Source of the DNA: Telmatospirillum sp.
Lineage (GTDB): Bacteria; Pseudomonadota; Alphaproteobacteria; Rhodospirillales; Magnetospirillaceae
Assembly: GCA_031291415.1 (NCBI GenBank)
Contig: JARLJB010000217.1
Span: 1-64,000 of the forward strand
Direction of reading: 5' to 3'
DNA: 64,000 bases
The translations under genes and the position numbers were made by a program. A model generated the notes under the pieces. The model saw nothing but the letters and a program-made list of their open reading frames with translations, ran no database searches and was not told the DNA's origin. Positions 9,558 through 18,274 of this stretch are shown here, in pieces (the stretch's first letter is position 1; each line of letters opens with the position of its first letter).

Positions 9558-10454
9558 TCAATTCAGTTTGACGGCGGCGGCCCAGGCGAAGCAGCGCCTT
9601 TCTATGAAGGCGATGGTCTGGAACAGGACAATGCCGATCAAGGCCAGCACGCTCACCGAGGCGAAAGACGTCGGTACCTTGAAGAAAGCGCTCGACTGGA
9701 CGATCAGGAAACCGAGCCCCTGATCGGCGGCGGAAAACTCGGCGACCACAGCCCCGATCACCGACAGTGTGATGGAGACCTTCAGACCCGAAAAAATCTG
9801 CGGCGTCGCATGCGGCAGGCGGATCAACGTAAGCTCACGGCGGCGGTCGAGACGCAGCACGCGGGCCAGATCGATCAATTCCGGCGGTGTTGCCAACAGA
9901 CCCGCCGACGTATTGATGACCACCGGGAAAAAGGCGATCAGGAAGGTCACCGTCAGACGGGTCAAGGCGCCGGTTCCCAACGCCGTGACCAGAATTGGGG
10001 CGATGGCGACGATGGGGATCGACTGCGACGCAACCAGCAGAGGATAGACCGCATTGGATACCAGCCGCGAATAGGCGATGCCGATGGCGATCGGAAAGCT
10101 GATGACGATCGACAGTAAAAAACCGCCAAGGATGGTACCGAGCGTCGCCAGACCGTGCTGCAACAGCCGCCCCCCCGATTCGATGGCGGCAGCCACCACC
10201 ATGCTGGGGGCCGGAAGCAGAAAATCCGGAATGGCCAACAGGTCGACGCAAAGCTCCCAGCCAGCCACCAGCGCCAGACAGGCAACAATCGGAATGACCA
10301 CCTCGCGAACGCTGTTCCAGCGTCGACGCGCCCTAGAAATGGGCGGCAGAAGTGGGACGGTTTCCGTAGATGTGGGATCGAATGCGCTCTGCACAGGCAT
10401 GGAATTGCGGCCAGGATTGATGTTGCACGGTACGGGGTCGGGGGATGTCGACAT
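9558..10454 (-). CDS. ABC transporter permease (SsuC/TauC/ThiX type)
   Basis: A 298-residue inner-membrane subunit with about six spans and the coupling-helix region seen in nitrate/sulfonate/taurine-type importers (PPELIDLARVLRLDRRRELTLIRLPHA). It forms the channel for the substrate caught by the protein at 11152 and powered by the ATPase at 10333. The start is uncertain: ATG at 10454 gives a 122-nt overlap with the ATPase gene, ATG at 10400 a shorter one, and neither has a clear ribosome site. Translation is probably coupled to the ATPase gene. Confidence 0.85.
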   Translation of the reverse strand: MSTSPDPVPCNINPGRNSMPVQSAFDPTSTETVPLLPPISRARRRWNSVREVVIPIVACLALVAGWELCVDLLAIPDFLLPAPSMVVAAAIESGGRLLQHGLATLGTILGGFLLSIVISFPIAIGIAYSRLVSNAVYPLLVASQSIPIVAIAPILVTALGTGALTRLTVTFLIAFFPVVINTSAGLLATPPELIDLARVLRLDRRRELTLIRLPHATPQIFSGLKVSITLSVIGAVVAEFSAADQGLGFLIVQSSAFFKVPTSFASVSVLALIGIVLFQTIAFIERRCFAWAAAVKLN

Positions 10455-11130
10455 TGATGATCTCGGTAACCTGACCCGGCCGCCCGGTCATGACGACGAC
10501 GCGGTCGGCAAGGAACACTGCCTCGGGAATGGAGTGAGTGACGAAAACGACGGTCTTTCGGCGACTTTCGACAATCTGCAACAGCTCGATGCCGAGGATC
10601 TCGCGGGTCAGCGCGTCGAGCGCGCCGAAGGGCTCGTCCATCAACAGAATGCCGGGATCGTGGAACAGGGACCGAGCGATCGCCGCCCGCTGCTGCATGC
10701 CGCCCGATAGCTCGTGAGGCATGCGTTGCGCGAAATCGGCGAGACCGCAGACGCCGAGGATGAACATGGCGCGCTGACGATCGTCGGCGCCAATCGTCCG
10801 GCGAGCCGCCTGCAGGGGAAAAAGCACGTTGTCGATAATGCATTTCCATGGCAACAGGGTCGGTCTCTGAAAAACGAAGCCGATATCCTCGCGCGGTTCG
10901 GTAACGTCATATCCATAGATGCGAACCTGTCCCCTGGTCGGCCGTTGCAGGCCGGCAATCAGGCGCAGGACCGACGACTTTCCGCAGCCCGATGGACCTA
11001 CGATGGCGACGAACTCGTTTTTTTCGATTTCAAAGTCCAGATCCTTGAGCGCCACGACCTCGTCGCCCGCCGTCGTCCGGTAGGCATGGCTGACACCTTT
11101 AATGGCGACGACGGGAGGGGCGATACTCAT
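10333..11130 (-). CDS. ABC transporter ATP-binding protein (SsuB/TauB/ThiZ type)
   Basis: A 265-residue ATPase of the nitrate/sulfonate/taurine importer group. Motifs in order are Walker A GPSGCGKSS near 46, Q-loop FVFQRPTLLPW, signature LSGGMQQR, Walker B ILLMDEPFGALD and the switch His in VTHSIPEAV. I start at the ATG at 11130, which is 9 nt from AGGAG, rather than at the GTG two codons earlier. It is second in the order binding protein, ATPase, permease, amidohydrolase. Confidence 0.9.
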   Translation of the reverse strand: MSIAPPVVAIKGVSHAYRTTAGDEVVALKDLDFEIEKNEFVAIVGPSGCGKSSVLRLIAGLQRPTRGQVRIYGYDVTEPREDIGFVFQRPTLLPWKCIIDNVLFPLQAARRTIGADDRQRAMFILGVCGLADFAQRMPHELSGGMQQRAAIARSLFHDPGILLMDEPFGALDALTREILGIELLQIVESRRKTVVFVTHSIPEAVFLADRVVVMTGRPGQVTEIINVDIPRPRTVQHQSWPQFHACAERIRSHIYGNRPTSAAHF

Positions 11131-11151
11131 CGGCACGGACTCCTTTCGGGC

Positions 11152-12156
11152 TTAGGGCAGGAAACGAACGTCGATGAAGCTTTGCGGATCGATGCCGGCG
11201 TCCAAGCCTTGCGACTGGGCGACAGCCGTCCAGGTGCCGGCCAGATGTTCGGCGTTGAACTTGCCGAAACCACCCAGTTTCTCGGTCGTCGGGTTAAGCA
11301 TCAAAGCCAGGCTTTCCCTCATTCCCGCGACATTTCCGGCGAGATCGGATTCGGGCACGCTCTTTTTGAGAGCGGCGGCGCAATCATCGATATGATCGCG
11401 GCACCAGTACACCGACTCGACGGTCGCCTTGACCACCCGCTTGGCAAGATCGGGATTGGCGTCAAGACGCTTCTTGCTGGCCAACAGCGACAATTCGTAA
11501 ACATCGACGCCGGAGCCGGCGAAAGTCATGACATTGGTAGTCTGTCCGCGCGACGAGACGATCCGATCGATGTCGGGCCGGTTTACCGTCCATTCGATGA
11601 TCGCGTCGACATTGCCGGTCGCCAATGCCGAGGTCAGAACGCCCGCTTCCATATGGACGATTTGGATCTTGCCGGCGTCGACGTTGTTGGCCTTGAGAAC
11701 CGCCGGCCAGAAGATGTTGGACGAGGTGTAGGGAGAGGTCGCCACCTTGCGCCCCTCCAGGTCCTTGAAGCTTTTGATGCCGCTTTTCGCGAGGGTAAAG
11801 ATGGCATGCGGGCCGCTGACATAGAGCGGCAAAATGGCGACCACGTCACTCTTGCTCTGGGCCTTGGCCAGCATCGCCGCGGCAATGCCGCCGGTCCCGA
11901 AATCGCCGGTTCCCGCCGCCAGCTTGGAAACGGTATCGGAGGATCCAAATCCGCGCTTGATCTCAAGCTCGATGCCTTGCGACTTGAAAATGCCTGCCTC
12001 GGCCCCGCCGTAGAGGAAGGAATAGGGACCAGACGGCACCCAGTCGAGCAGAAGTGTCACCTTGTCGGCGGCCTTTGCGCCGGGACAGAAGATAGCGGCC
12101 AGCAGCAAGGCGGCAGTCGCGGGTTTCCAACGGACCAGATGGGCTGACCAAGTCAT
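11152..12156 (-). CDS. NMT1/THI5-like ABC transporter substrate-binding protein
   Basis: A 334-residue periplasmic protein with a cleavable signal peptide (about 1-29, ending GAKAAD). The mature part opens LLLDWVPSGPYSFLYGGAEAG and continues GIFKSQGIELEI, the signature of NMT1/ThiY-type receptors for thiamine-pyrimidine precursors and similar heterocycles. A deaminase in the same operon supports a nitrogen heterocycle as ligand, but the exact compound is not readable. The start at 12156 has GAGGAG upstream, and a stable leader stem ends just before that ribosome site. Confidence 0.85.
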   Translation of the reverse strand: MTWSAHLVRWKPATAALLLAAIFCPGAKAADKVTLLLDWVPSGPYSFLYGGAEAGIFKSQGIELEIKRGFGSSDTVSKLAAGTGDFGTGGIAAAMLAKAQSKSDVVAILPLYVSGPHAIFTLAKSGIKSFKDLEGRKVATSPYTSSNIFWPAVLKANNVDAGKIQIVHMEAGVLTSALATGNVDAIIEWTVNRPDIDRIVSSRGQTTNVMTFAGSGVDVYELSLLASKKRLDANPDLAKRVVKATVESVYWCRDHIDDCAAALKKSVPESDLAGNVAGMRESLALMLNPTTEKLGGFGKFNAEHLAGTWTAVAQSQGLDAGIDPQSFIDVRFLP

Positions 12157-12173
12157 GAAAATGGCTCCTCGAA

Positions 12174-12256
12174 GCGTTTTGAACGGTGCGACGGCATGCT
12201 TGCCGCAACAGGTCGCGGACATGATGCTGGGGCAAGCGAGTGTGCCGTTCAAACGC
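12174..12256 (-). ncRNA. Structured leader upstream of the NMT1-type receptor gene, candidate riboswitch
   Basis: On the reverse strand two arms (GCGTTTGAACGG and CCGTTCAAAACGC) can pair with a single bulge and enclose a second 7-bp stem (12198-12204 with 12231-12237). The structure ends right before the GAGGAG ribosome site of the downstream gene, so it could control translation. NMT1-type genes are known to carry a xanthine riboswitch (the NMT1 motif) in some bacteria; I did not match this leader to that consensus. Confidence 0.4.
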
Positions 12257-12324
12257 AATTATTCACCATGATCGTGCGAATTTTTTGTACAGTATCGATG
12301 TCGTAGGGAGTATCTGGAGGTTTC

Positions 12325-13257
12325 ATGCCGCTTTTGTCATCCGCGGCCATCTGGTTTGACGAAGTTGCCCGTCATGGTTCGATAAGGCGTGCCGCCGAAC
12401 GGCTTAACGCGTCGCCGTCGGCGGTCAACCGGCAAATTCTGTTACTGGAAGCCGAATATGGTGTGCCGCTGTTCGAACGGCTGCCTCGTGGTGTTCGCCT
12501 GACGGCGGCCGGCGAGGTACTGATCAACGATGTCAGGCGGTGGCGTCACGACGACGACCGCACGCGGGGCCAGTTGGATGACCTGCGAGGCCTGCGGCGC
12601 GGCCACGTCAGCATCGGATTGATGGAATGCCTGTCCGCCACCTTCATGCCACAGGTATTCGCCGATTTGCACCGCCAACATCCAAGGTTGACCTTCGGCG
12701 CCTTCGTCGGCGGCACCGATCGGATCGTCGAGGATCTGCAAGCCGGTACCCTCGACATGGGCATATGCTTCAATCTGCCGCACAGTCCCAACGTTCAGAT
12801 CGTTCATGAAGTGGCGGTGCCGATGGGCGTCGTGGTCCCGGTCGGACATCCGCTGGCCGGCCTGCCATCGGTCCGGCTTTCCGATTGCATTCCCTATCCG
12901 ATCATCTTGCCGGATCGTGCTTTGACACTGCGTTCAATGATCGATGCCGCTCTGGTTCGCCTCAATCATCGGCCGATTCCACCGATCACCACGAATTCCA
13001 TAGCCTTGATCAAAGGCGCCGTCCGCCGCGGCGAAGGGCTCGGCTTTCTCACCAGTCTCGACGTTCTGGACGAACCGGCCGATGGCGGACTGATTCATGT
13101 GCCATTGGCGGAAAACCGCCTGTCGACCGAACATCTTTCGGTCTGCGTACGGGAACTGCACAGCCCACCCGCCGCGACGCTGCTGTTGGCCGACGCGGTG
13201 CAGACGGCCCTGGCCGGCGCGCTCATGTCGACACACCGGCCTACCGCCTTATCGTGA
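12325..13257 (+). CDS. LysR-family transcriptional regulator
   Basis: A 310-residue LysR regulator with an N-terminal winged HTH (SIRRAAERLNASPSAVNRQI, then LFERLPRGVRLTAAGE) and a co-inducer domain from about residue 90. It is divergent from the NMT1-type importer operon, with a 168-bp shared intergenic region, so it is the likely regulator of import and deamination; the inducer would be the substrate or a product. Its 3' end overlaps the convergent modA-like gene by 9 bp. Confidence 0.85.
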   Translation: MPLLSSAAIWFDEVARHGSIRRAAERLNASPSAVNRQILLLEAEYGVPLFERLPRGVRLTAAGEVLINDVRRWRHDDDRTRGQLDDLRGLRRGHVSIGLMECLSATFMPQVFADLHRQHPRLTFGAFVGGTDRIVEDLQAGTLDMGICFNLPHSPNVQIVHEVAVPMGVVVPVGHPLAGLPSVRLSDCIPYPIILPDRALTLRSMIDAALVRLNHRPIPPITTNSIALIKGAVRRGEGLGFLTSLDVLDEPADGGLIHVPLAENRLSTEHLSVCVRELHSPPAATLLLADAVQTALAGALMSTHRPTALS

Positions 13258-14013
13258 CGGATCGGCAAAACCACGGGCATGCAGAATGGCCAACGTCTCG
13301 GGACCTTTCAGAAAGGCGGCGACTGCCGCGACATCGTCGCGCTCGTGACCGGCAACGACGGCCAAGGGAAATTCAAGTGACGGCGCCACGTCGGGCGCGA
13401 ATTCGGTGACCAGGCGCACCTTGGGATCACCTGCGACATCGCTGGCGAAACCGATTCCCAAGGGCACCTCGTTGTGTTCCACCATGGCCACCACCGCACG
13501 CACATGGTCAAGGGTGGCGAGCCTTCCCTGCAAGGCCTGCCATTGGCCAAGCTTTTCCAACGCCGCGCGGGCAAACCGGCCGGCCGGCATGGTGTCGGGA
13601 TCGGCGATGGCGAGCTTCCCCTCCCCTATCCCCGCCGACAAATTTTCTCCGGGACGTCCGGCATAAGCGAAAGCGCTGCCGACCGGCGCCACCAGCACCA
13701 GCCGCGTCGATGCCAACGATACCGGCGGCTCTTCGGCCAGCAGATGTTTCGCCGTCAGGAAATCCATCCATTGCGGATCGGCAGAAATGAAAATATCGGC
13801 CGGCGCGCCGTCGGCGATCTGCCTCGCCTGCGCCGGACTATGCCCGACTACCAGCTTGAACGGCTTACCGGCCTGCCCGCTCGCCGCAGCCACTTGTTCA
13901 AGCGCCTCGCCCATCGCTCCGGGCGCATAGACCACGACGTCCGCAGACGCGCCAACGGTCGACGCCATCCACAGGACCGCCGCCGCAAGTGTCCATCTTC
14001 GCCAACCGCCCAT
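13249..14013 (-). CDS. modA: Molybdate ABC transporter substrate-binding protein (ModA-like)
   Basis: A 254-residue periplasmic protein with a signal peptide (1-24, VGASA) and the ModA fold: VVYAPGAMGEALEQV, then GAPADIFISADPQWMDFL, GKLAIADPDTMPAGRFA and the C-terminal FLKGPETLAILHARGFA. Such proteins bind molybdate or tungstate for delivery to ModBC. No modBC genes are adjacent, so it works with distant subunits or has another oxyanion or sulfate-like ligand. It lies 5 kb from a molybdoenzyme locus, which makes molybdenum supply a reasonable reading. Confidence 0.8.
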   Translation of the reverse strand: MGGWRRWTLAAAVLWMASTVGASADVVVYAPGAMGEALEQVAAASGQAGKPFKLVVGHSPAQARQIADGAPADIFISADPQWMDFLTAKHLLAEEPPVSLASTRLVLVAPVGSAFAYAGRPGENLSAGIGEGKLAIADPDTMPAGRFARAALEKLGQWQALQGRLATLDHVRAVVAMVEHNEVPLGIGFASDVAGDPKVRLVTEFAPDVAPSLEFPLAVVAGHERDDVAAVAAFLKGPETLAILHARGFADPSR

Positions 14014-14288
14014 ATGCCCTCTCCGCGCTACTTATGTTCGTACAGATACAAGATATTGGAGCGATGACCGTTTCCGCAAATCATATGATAAGGACGTGGG
14101 GCAGAATTATCGCTCCACGCCCTTGAGCCCGAGCGGCATTTGAGCCTTCCGGAAGCGGAACGGCGGCGCGGGATCACGCGGCCGAAGGCTATTCGGCGAT
14201 GTCCAAGGAAGCATTTTCGCCGAATGGAAACCGACGACTGCGTCGTGCAAAGGACGAAGCGTCATCAGCAACAAGGAAAACCGTTTAG

Positions 14289-14540
14289 ATGACTATCGCC
14301 CGATTAGCCGGCGCCATCGCCGTTCTCGCAGTCCTCTCCTGCCCCAGTCTCGCACAACAGGGGCAACCGCCCGGGCCTCCTCCGCCAGAACGACAGAACG
14401 GCGGGGATCCGGAAGCAAAATGGACGGCCTGCAAGCAACTGGCCGACGTGTCGGCACGCGCCGCCTGCTACGAGGCCTGGCACGATGACATGGTTGCCCA
14501 CCGTCCACCGCCCCGCGATGGGGCCGGACCGAACCAATAG
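14289..14540 (+). CDS. Small secreted proline-rich protein, function unknown
   Basis: An 83-residue reading frame with a clear signal peptide (about 1-22, ending SLAQ), then a proline-rich stretch (PPGPPPPE) and a short helical part with two cysteines (WTACKQLADVSARAACYEAW). AAGGA lies about 10 nt before the ATG. I do not recognise the family. It sits alone between modA (divergent) and the diguanylate cyclase, about 180 bp before the latter. Confidence 0.5.
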   Translation: MTIARLAGAIAVLAVLSCPSLAQQGQPPGPPPPERQNGGDPEAKWTACKQLADVSARAACYEAWHDDMVAHRPPPRDGAGPNQ

Positions 14541-14719
14541 CCCACCCCGCCGTCGATGGACCCGTTCCGCACGATTCCGTCCGGATGACCGGAAGGGCCC
14601 AGGTCCTTCCGGTCGGAATCCGGCTCCCCAGACCACTTGAGTGAACGGCAAGACAGGCTATACATATGGCCTCAGCCGGACATTCGGACGTCCGAAGTCC
14701 GCAATATCGGGGGAGAAAA

Positions 14720-16375
14720 ATGAACCTTTTGGCGCTCTGGCTTGGATTGGCCACGATTGCGTCATTGGCTGTGCTTTGGCGTAGTTGGCGACTCCCCCCC
14801 TTTCCTGGTCGCCGTGCATTCGCGGTCCTGCTCCTGGCCGTTGCCTGGTGGACGGGAGCGGCCGGGCTGGAACATGCGGCAGGTCGCCCCGAACTCAAGA
14901 TATTCTGGTCCGAGATGGCTTGGCTTGGCATCATTGGAGCCCCGAGTTGCTGGGCGCTGTTCATCTGGAATTACACCCGGGGAAAATATCGTCCGATCCC
15001 TCACCTGCTTTATTGGCTCCCTCTGCTCGTGGCCTTAGGTGTTCTGCTCCTGGCTCTCACCAACAGCTCTCATCACCTTATTTATTCCGATATTGTTCCA
15101 GTTGGCTCCGGGCCGGATCTCGATCTGAAATATTTCCATGGTCCTATATTTTATATAATAGCAATAGTGTTTTACTTCATAATGTTGTTTAGCGAATTTG
15201 TCGTTTTCTATTCTGCGCAATATTCCGCAGATATCTACAGAAGGCATTATTTCTATTTTGCCATATCATCAACAATACCGTGGGCCATAAACATAAGCTA
15301 TGTAACCGGTGTCTACACGCTGACCGTCTTCGATCCGACACCGTTCAGCTTTGTTATTATGAATATAATATTTTATCTAATTGTCAGCAGAGCGCAGCTA
15401 TTTGATATTGTCCCAATCGCACATCGCACTCTTTTGGACGCCATTCCGGATGCGGTGTTGGTTCTCGACAGAGATTTGCGGATTGCCGAATGCAATCCAG
15501 CGGCACGCAATCTGGTAGACGGCCACGCGCTGGTCGGCCTGGCCCTATCGGCGGTACCGGAATTGCATCGGGCATTGGGCCCGCTGCTCGGCTCAACCGA
15601 TGTGGACCGACGGAAGGAAGCCGTCATCGGCCCCCAGATGACCACTTTCGAGGTCGGGCAGGTTCCCTTGAAATACGCCGACGGCGTTGTTGGTCAACTT
15701 CTTCTGCTGCGCGATGTCAGTCATCGCAAAGAAACCGAACGCCGCCTTCAGGCAGCCTTAACGGAACTCGAGACGCAACTTAAAAGTAACATCCTTCTGC
15801 AGAAACAACTCCGGGAACAGTCCATTCGCGATACTTTGACGGGGTTACATAATCGCCGTTTTCTCGACGAATGGGGACCTGCGCTCCTGGTCGAGGCAAA
15901 ACGCTCCGGCGGACCGCTGGCCGCCGTGATGGTCGATATCGATAACTTCAAGCGGGTCAACGATACCTATGGGCACCTTGCGGGGGACGCTATTTTGCGA
16001 GAAATGGGCGTCTTCCTTCGCAGAAACATCCGGCAGAGCGACGCCGTGTTCCGCATGGGCGGAGAGGAATTTCTGATTTTGTTGCCACACACCACCGGCA
16101 GCCAGGCCTTCAACAGAGTCGAGACTTGGCGCAAGGACTTCATGGCTCAGACGTTGCTTTACGACGACACCCCTCTCAATGCCACCTTTTCGGCGGGCAT
16201 TGCCCTTTTTCCCCAGGATGCCGATACGATGCAGGAGTTGTTGCGGCAGGCTGACATGGCCCTCTATCACGCCAAACTCGACGGCCGCAACCGAAGCTTC
16301 CTCTGGCAAGCGGATATCGACGACGCCCAACCTCCAGGCTCGGGTGAGGAATCGACCTCGATAAAAACCACTTGA
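14720..16375 (+). CDS. Diguanylate cyclase with 7TM sensor and PAS domain
   Basis: A 551-residue membrane protein. Seven hydrophobic helices fill about residues 1-230 (histidine-kinase N-terminal 7TM type). A PAS domain follows (LLDAIPDAVLVLDRDLRIAE), then a short coiled coil and a GGDEF domain at about 375-530. The catalytic motif is GGEEF, and RQSD five residues before it forms an inhibitory I-site, so the enzyme should make cyclic di-GMP and be product-inhibited. The ATG at 14720 is preferred because GGGGGAG precedes it. The DNA encoding the third to seventh helices (15100-15400) is AT-rich, probably from hydrophobic codons. Confidence 0.9.
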   Translation: MNLLALWLGLATIASLAVLWRSWRLPPFPGRRAFAVLLLAVAWWTGAAGLEHAAGRPELKIFWSEMAWLGIIGAPSCWALFIWNYTRGKYRPIPHLLYWLPLLVALGVLLLALTNSSHHLIYSDIVPVGSGPDLDLKYFHGPIFYIIAIVFYFIMLFSEFVVFYSAQYSADIYRRHYFYFAISSTIPWAINISYVTGVYTLTVFDPTPFSFVIMNIIFYLIVSRAQLFDIVPIAHRTLLDAIPDAVLVLDRDLRIAECNPAARNLVDGHALVGLALSAVPELHRALGPLLGSTDVDRRKEAVIGPQMTTFEVGQVPLKYADGVVGQLLLLRDVSHRKETERRLQAALTELETQLKSNILLQKQLREQSIRDTLTGLHNRRFLDEWGPALLVEAKRSGGPLAAVMVDIDNFKRVNDTYGHLAGDAILREMGVFLRRNIRQSDAVFRMGGEEFLILLPHTTGSQAFNRVETWRKDFMAQTLLYDDTPLNATFSAGIALFPQDADTMQELLRQADMALYHAKLDGRNRSFLWQADIDDAQPPGSGEESTSIKTT

Positions 16376-16403
16376 TCCGAAAGGATACCCCCCATAGGCT
16401 CTC

Positions 16404-16512
16404 GCCGTCATTGGGGAGTAGCCAACCTCGGATCCCAGAGGGGGATGCGCCAACAGACTTGGGTGGAGACCCATGGTGCATCCGGCAATAGCTTGGCAAG
16501 ACCTTTGACGCC
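16404..16512 (+). ncRNA. yybP-ykoY-type manganese riboswitch
   Basis: The 5' side has the conserved loop sequence GGGGAGTAGC (16413-16422) and the 3' side GGCAAGACCTTTG (16495-16507), with arms cgtca and tgacg able to close the first stem. These two segments are the hallmark of the yybP-ykoY aptamer, which senses Mn2+ and controls cation exporters. The 118 nt between the aptamer and the gene at 16630 hold GC-rich segments that could form the expression platform. The match is by eye, not by covariance search. Confidence 0.75.
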
Positions 16513-16629
16513 GGTATCCGCTCTCGGCTGGGCGAGGTTACCGTCGTCAGCGGTTTGTCCTGCGCCCGGCCGGGAAATAGTCACCATGATACTCTCCCCC
16601 GCCCTTCCCTGCCTGATGGCCACCCCCTC

Positions 16630-17628
16630 ATGTTCCTGACCATCGGCCTCCTGCTGGCATCGGCAGGACTCATTTACCTGTCCTGCGAAATATTCGTAAA
16701 CGGCGTCGAATGGCTCGGCCGCAAGCTCGACATCAGCCAAACCGCCACAGGCACCATTTTGGCTGCCTTCGGAACCGCATTGCCCGAAAGCGTGGTCACT
16801 CTCGTGGCGACGGCCTTCAGCGATGATGACGCGCAAAGGCAGATCGGCATCGGCGCCGCCTTGGGAGGGCCTTTGGCCCTGAGCACAGTGGCTTACGGCG
16901 TCGTCGGCGTCTGTCTGCTGGTTTATGGACGGCGGCTGGGTCGCGGACCACATGCGTTTATCGAAGTGAATGGCAACCGCCTGAGTCGCGATCAGGCCTG
17001 GTTTCTCGGTATATTTGTCTTCAAGGTCGCCCTCGGACTGCTGGCGTTTTCCGTCAAACCATGGCTGGGTTTTGCCTTCCTGGCTGCCTACGCGGGCTAT
17101 TTCTGGACCGAGATGAGGAGCAAGACCGAGGCCGAAGAAGGAGAACTGGCTCCGTTGAGGCTGCGCCCCCGCGACAAATGTCCATGTCTGGGATGGATTT
17201 TGCTGCAAACTGTTCTCGCCACAGCGGTAATTTTCATCGCGTCGCGCATCTTCGTCAGTCAGTTGGAAGCGGTCGGTCCATGGCTGGGCCTTAGCCCGCA
17301 GGTGACGGCGCTGTTGTTCAGCCCGATCGCCACGGAATTGCCGGAGACGATGAACGCGGTGATATGGGTGCGCCAAGGCAAGGAACGGTTGGCGCTCGCC
17401 AATATCAGCGGCGCCATGATGATTCAGGCAACAATACCGACGGCGTTCGGACTTTTCTTCACGCCATGGCTGCTTGATCGTACTCTGCTGGTGGCAGCCG
17501 GCGTCACCAGCCTGTCGATCGTCTTCCTGTTCCTGGCGTTCCGCCGGGGAAAAGTGAGTGGCGCCATGTTGTCGCAAGTGGGATGGCTATACGGCATTTT
17601 CGCCATCGTTGCCCTGATTGTTCATTGA
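16630..17628 (+). CDS. Ca2+/cation antiporter of the CaCA family, riboswitch-controlled
   Basis: A 332-residue inner-membrane exchanger with about ten spans. The two family repeats are visible: GTALPESVVTLVATAF in the first half and SPIATELPETMNAVIWVRQG in the second, both with the ion-binding acidic residue. Such proteins export Ca2+, Mn2+ or other cations in exchange for H+ or Na+. The manganese-type riboswitch upstream suggests Mn2+ export. The ATG at 16630 is used since the first membrane helix begins directly after it; the ribosome site is weak. Confidence 0.85.
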   Translation: MFLTIGLLLASAGLIYLSCEIFVNGVEWLGRKLDISQTATGTILAAFGTALPESVVTLVATAFSDDDAQRQIGIGAALGGPLALSTVAYGVVGVCLLVYGRRLGRGPHAFIEVNGNRLSRDQAWFLGIFVFKVALGLLAFSVKPWLGFAFLAAYAGYFWTEMRSKTEAEEGELAPLRLRPRDKCPCLGWILLQTVLATAVIFIASRIFVSQLEAVGPWLGLSPQVTALLFSPIATELPETMNAVIWVRQGKERLALANISGAMMIQATIPTAFGLFFTPWLLDRTLLVAAGVTSLSIVFLFLAFRRGKVSGAMLSQVGWLYGIFAIVALIVH

Positions 17629-17630
17629 CG

Positions 17631-17816
17631 GGGGAAAGCCAAGCCGACAATCGCGTGTCCGACCTGCATCTCTGGCAGGTCGGAACAGGGCATTGGGCCG
17701 CCATCGTCGCGTTGGTCACGCCGACGCCCGCACCGCCGCAGCACTATCGCACGCTGCTGGCCGGCGTTCACGAACTCGGCCATGTCACCATCGAAATTCC
17801 CGGCTGCCGGGAATGA
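17631..17816 (+). pseudogene. C-terminal remnant of a CDF metal exporter (DmeF/CzcD-like)
   Basis: About 60 residues directly behind the CaCA gene read DNRVSDLHLWQVGTGHWAAI and continue VALVTPTPAPPQHYRTLLAG, then HELGHVTIEI. This is the C-terminal cytoplasmic domain of cation diffusion facilitators such as DmeF. The membrane domain is missing: upstream sequence belongs to the CaCA gene in another frame. It looks like a deletion remnant that joined two metal exporters. Confidence 0.65.
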
Positions 17817-17924
17817 CGACGCGCTGCGGCACAAGAAAAACCACGCATGCGTCCGCATGGAATTGCGACGAGGATAGTGCTGGCGTTGGGAGGGGAAAGC
17901 GAAAAGAATAGTTGAAGTCCGCAT

Positions 17925-18001
17925 CACCCCCGCTAAAACGCCATTTATGACTCGCGGGGGTGTCTAGCGGAACAAAATCCGCACTCGGAAAGCCGAGTTT
18001 T
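17925..18001 (+). terminator. Two hairpins after the CDF remnant, the second like an intrinsic terminator
   Basis: Arms cacccccgc and gcgggggtg (17925-17933, 17954-17962) form a first stem. The second (actcgg, loop aaag, ccgagt; 17983-17998) is followed by TTTT and resembles a short intrinsic terminator on the plus strand. The surrounding 17817-18274 contains no recognisable gene. Confidence 0.5.
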
Positions 18002-18274
18002 GTCTTGGACTATGTAGCATGTTGCCGGTGCCAAGTATTTCGGCAACTCAGGTCAAACCCGGTGGAGTCATTCTTTTTTCAAACCTCCACTGTAGTGGAC
18101 GGTGACTATGATATTGGGCTTTCTATGGCAATAGTCAAGACCAGATTGCTCTGCCGCGGCCAGTTCGCGGGCAGCGCTCGCCAGGATCACCGCGGTGAAC
18201 CCGAGCGACGATCGAGCCAATGGGAAAGCGAGCTTGGCGCCCGCGCCAGTGTAGGGCCGCCGCCCAACGTGCCA

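Noticed and set aside
15100-15400. AT-rich patch as a sign of foreign DNA
   Set aside because: It lies wholly inside the membrane-helix part of the diguanylate cyclase, where Phe, Ile and Tyr codons explain the composition.
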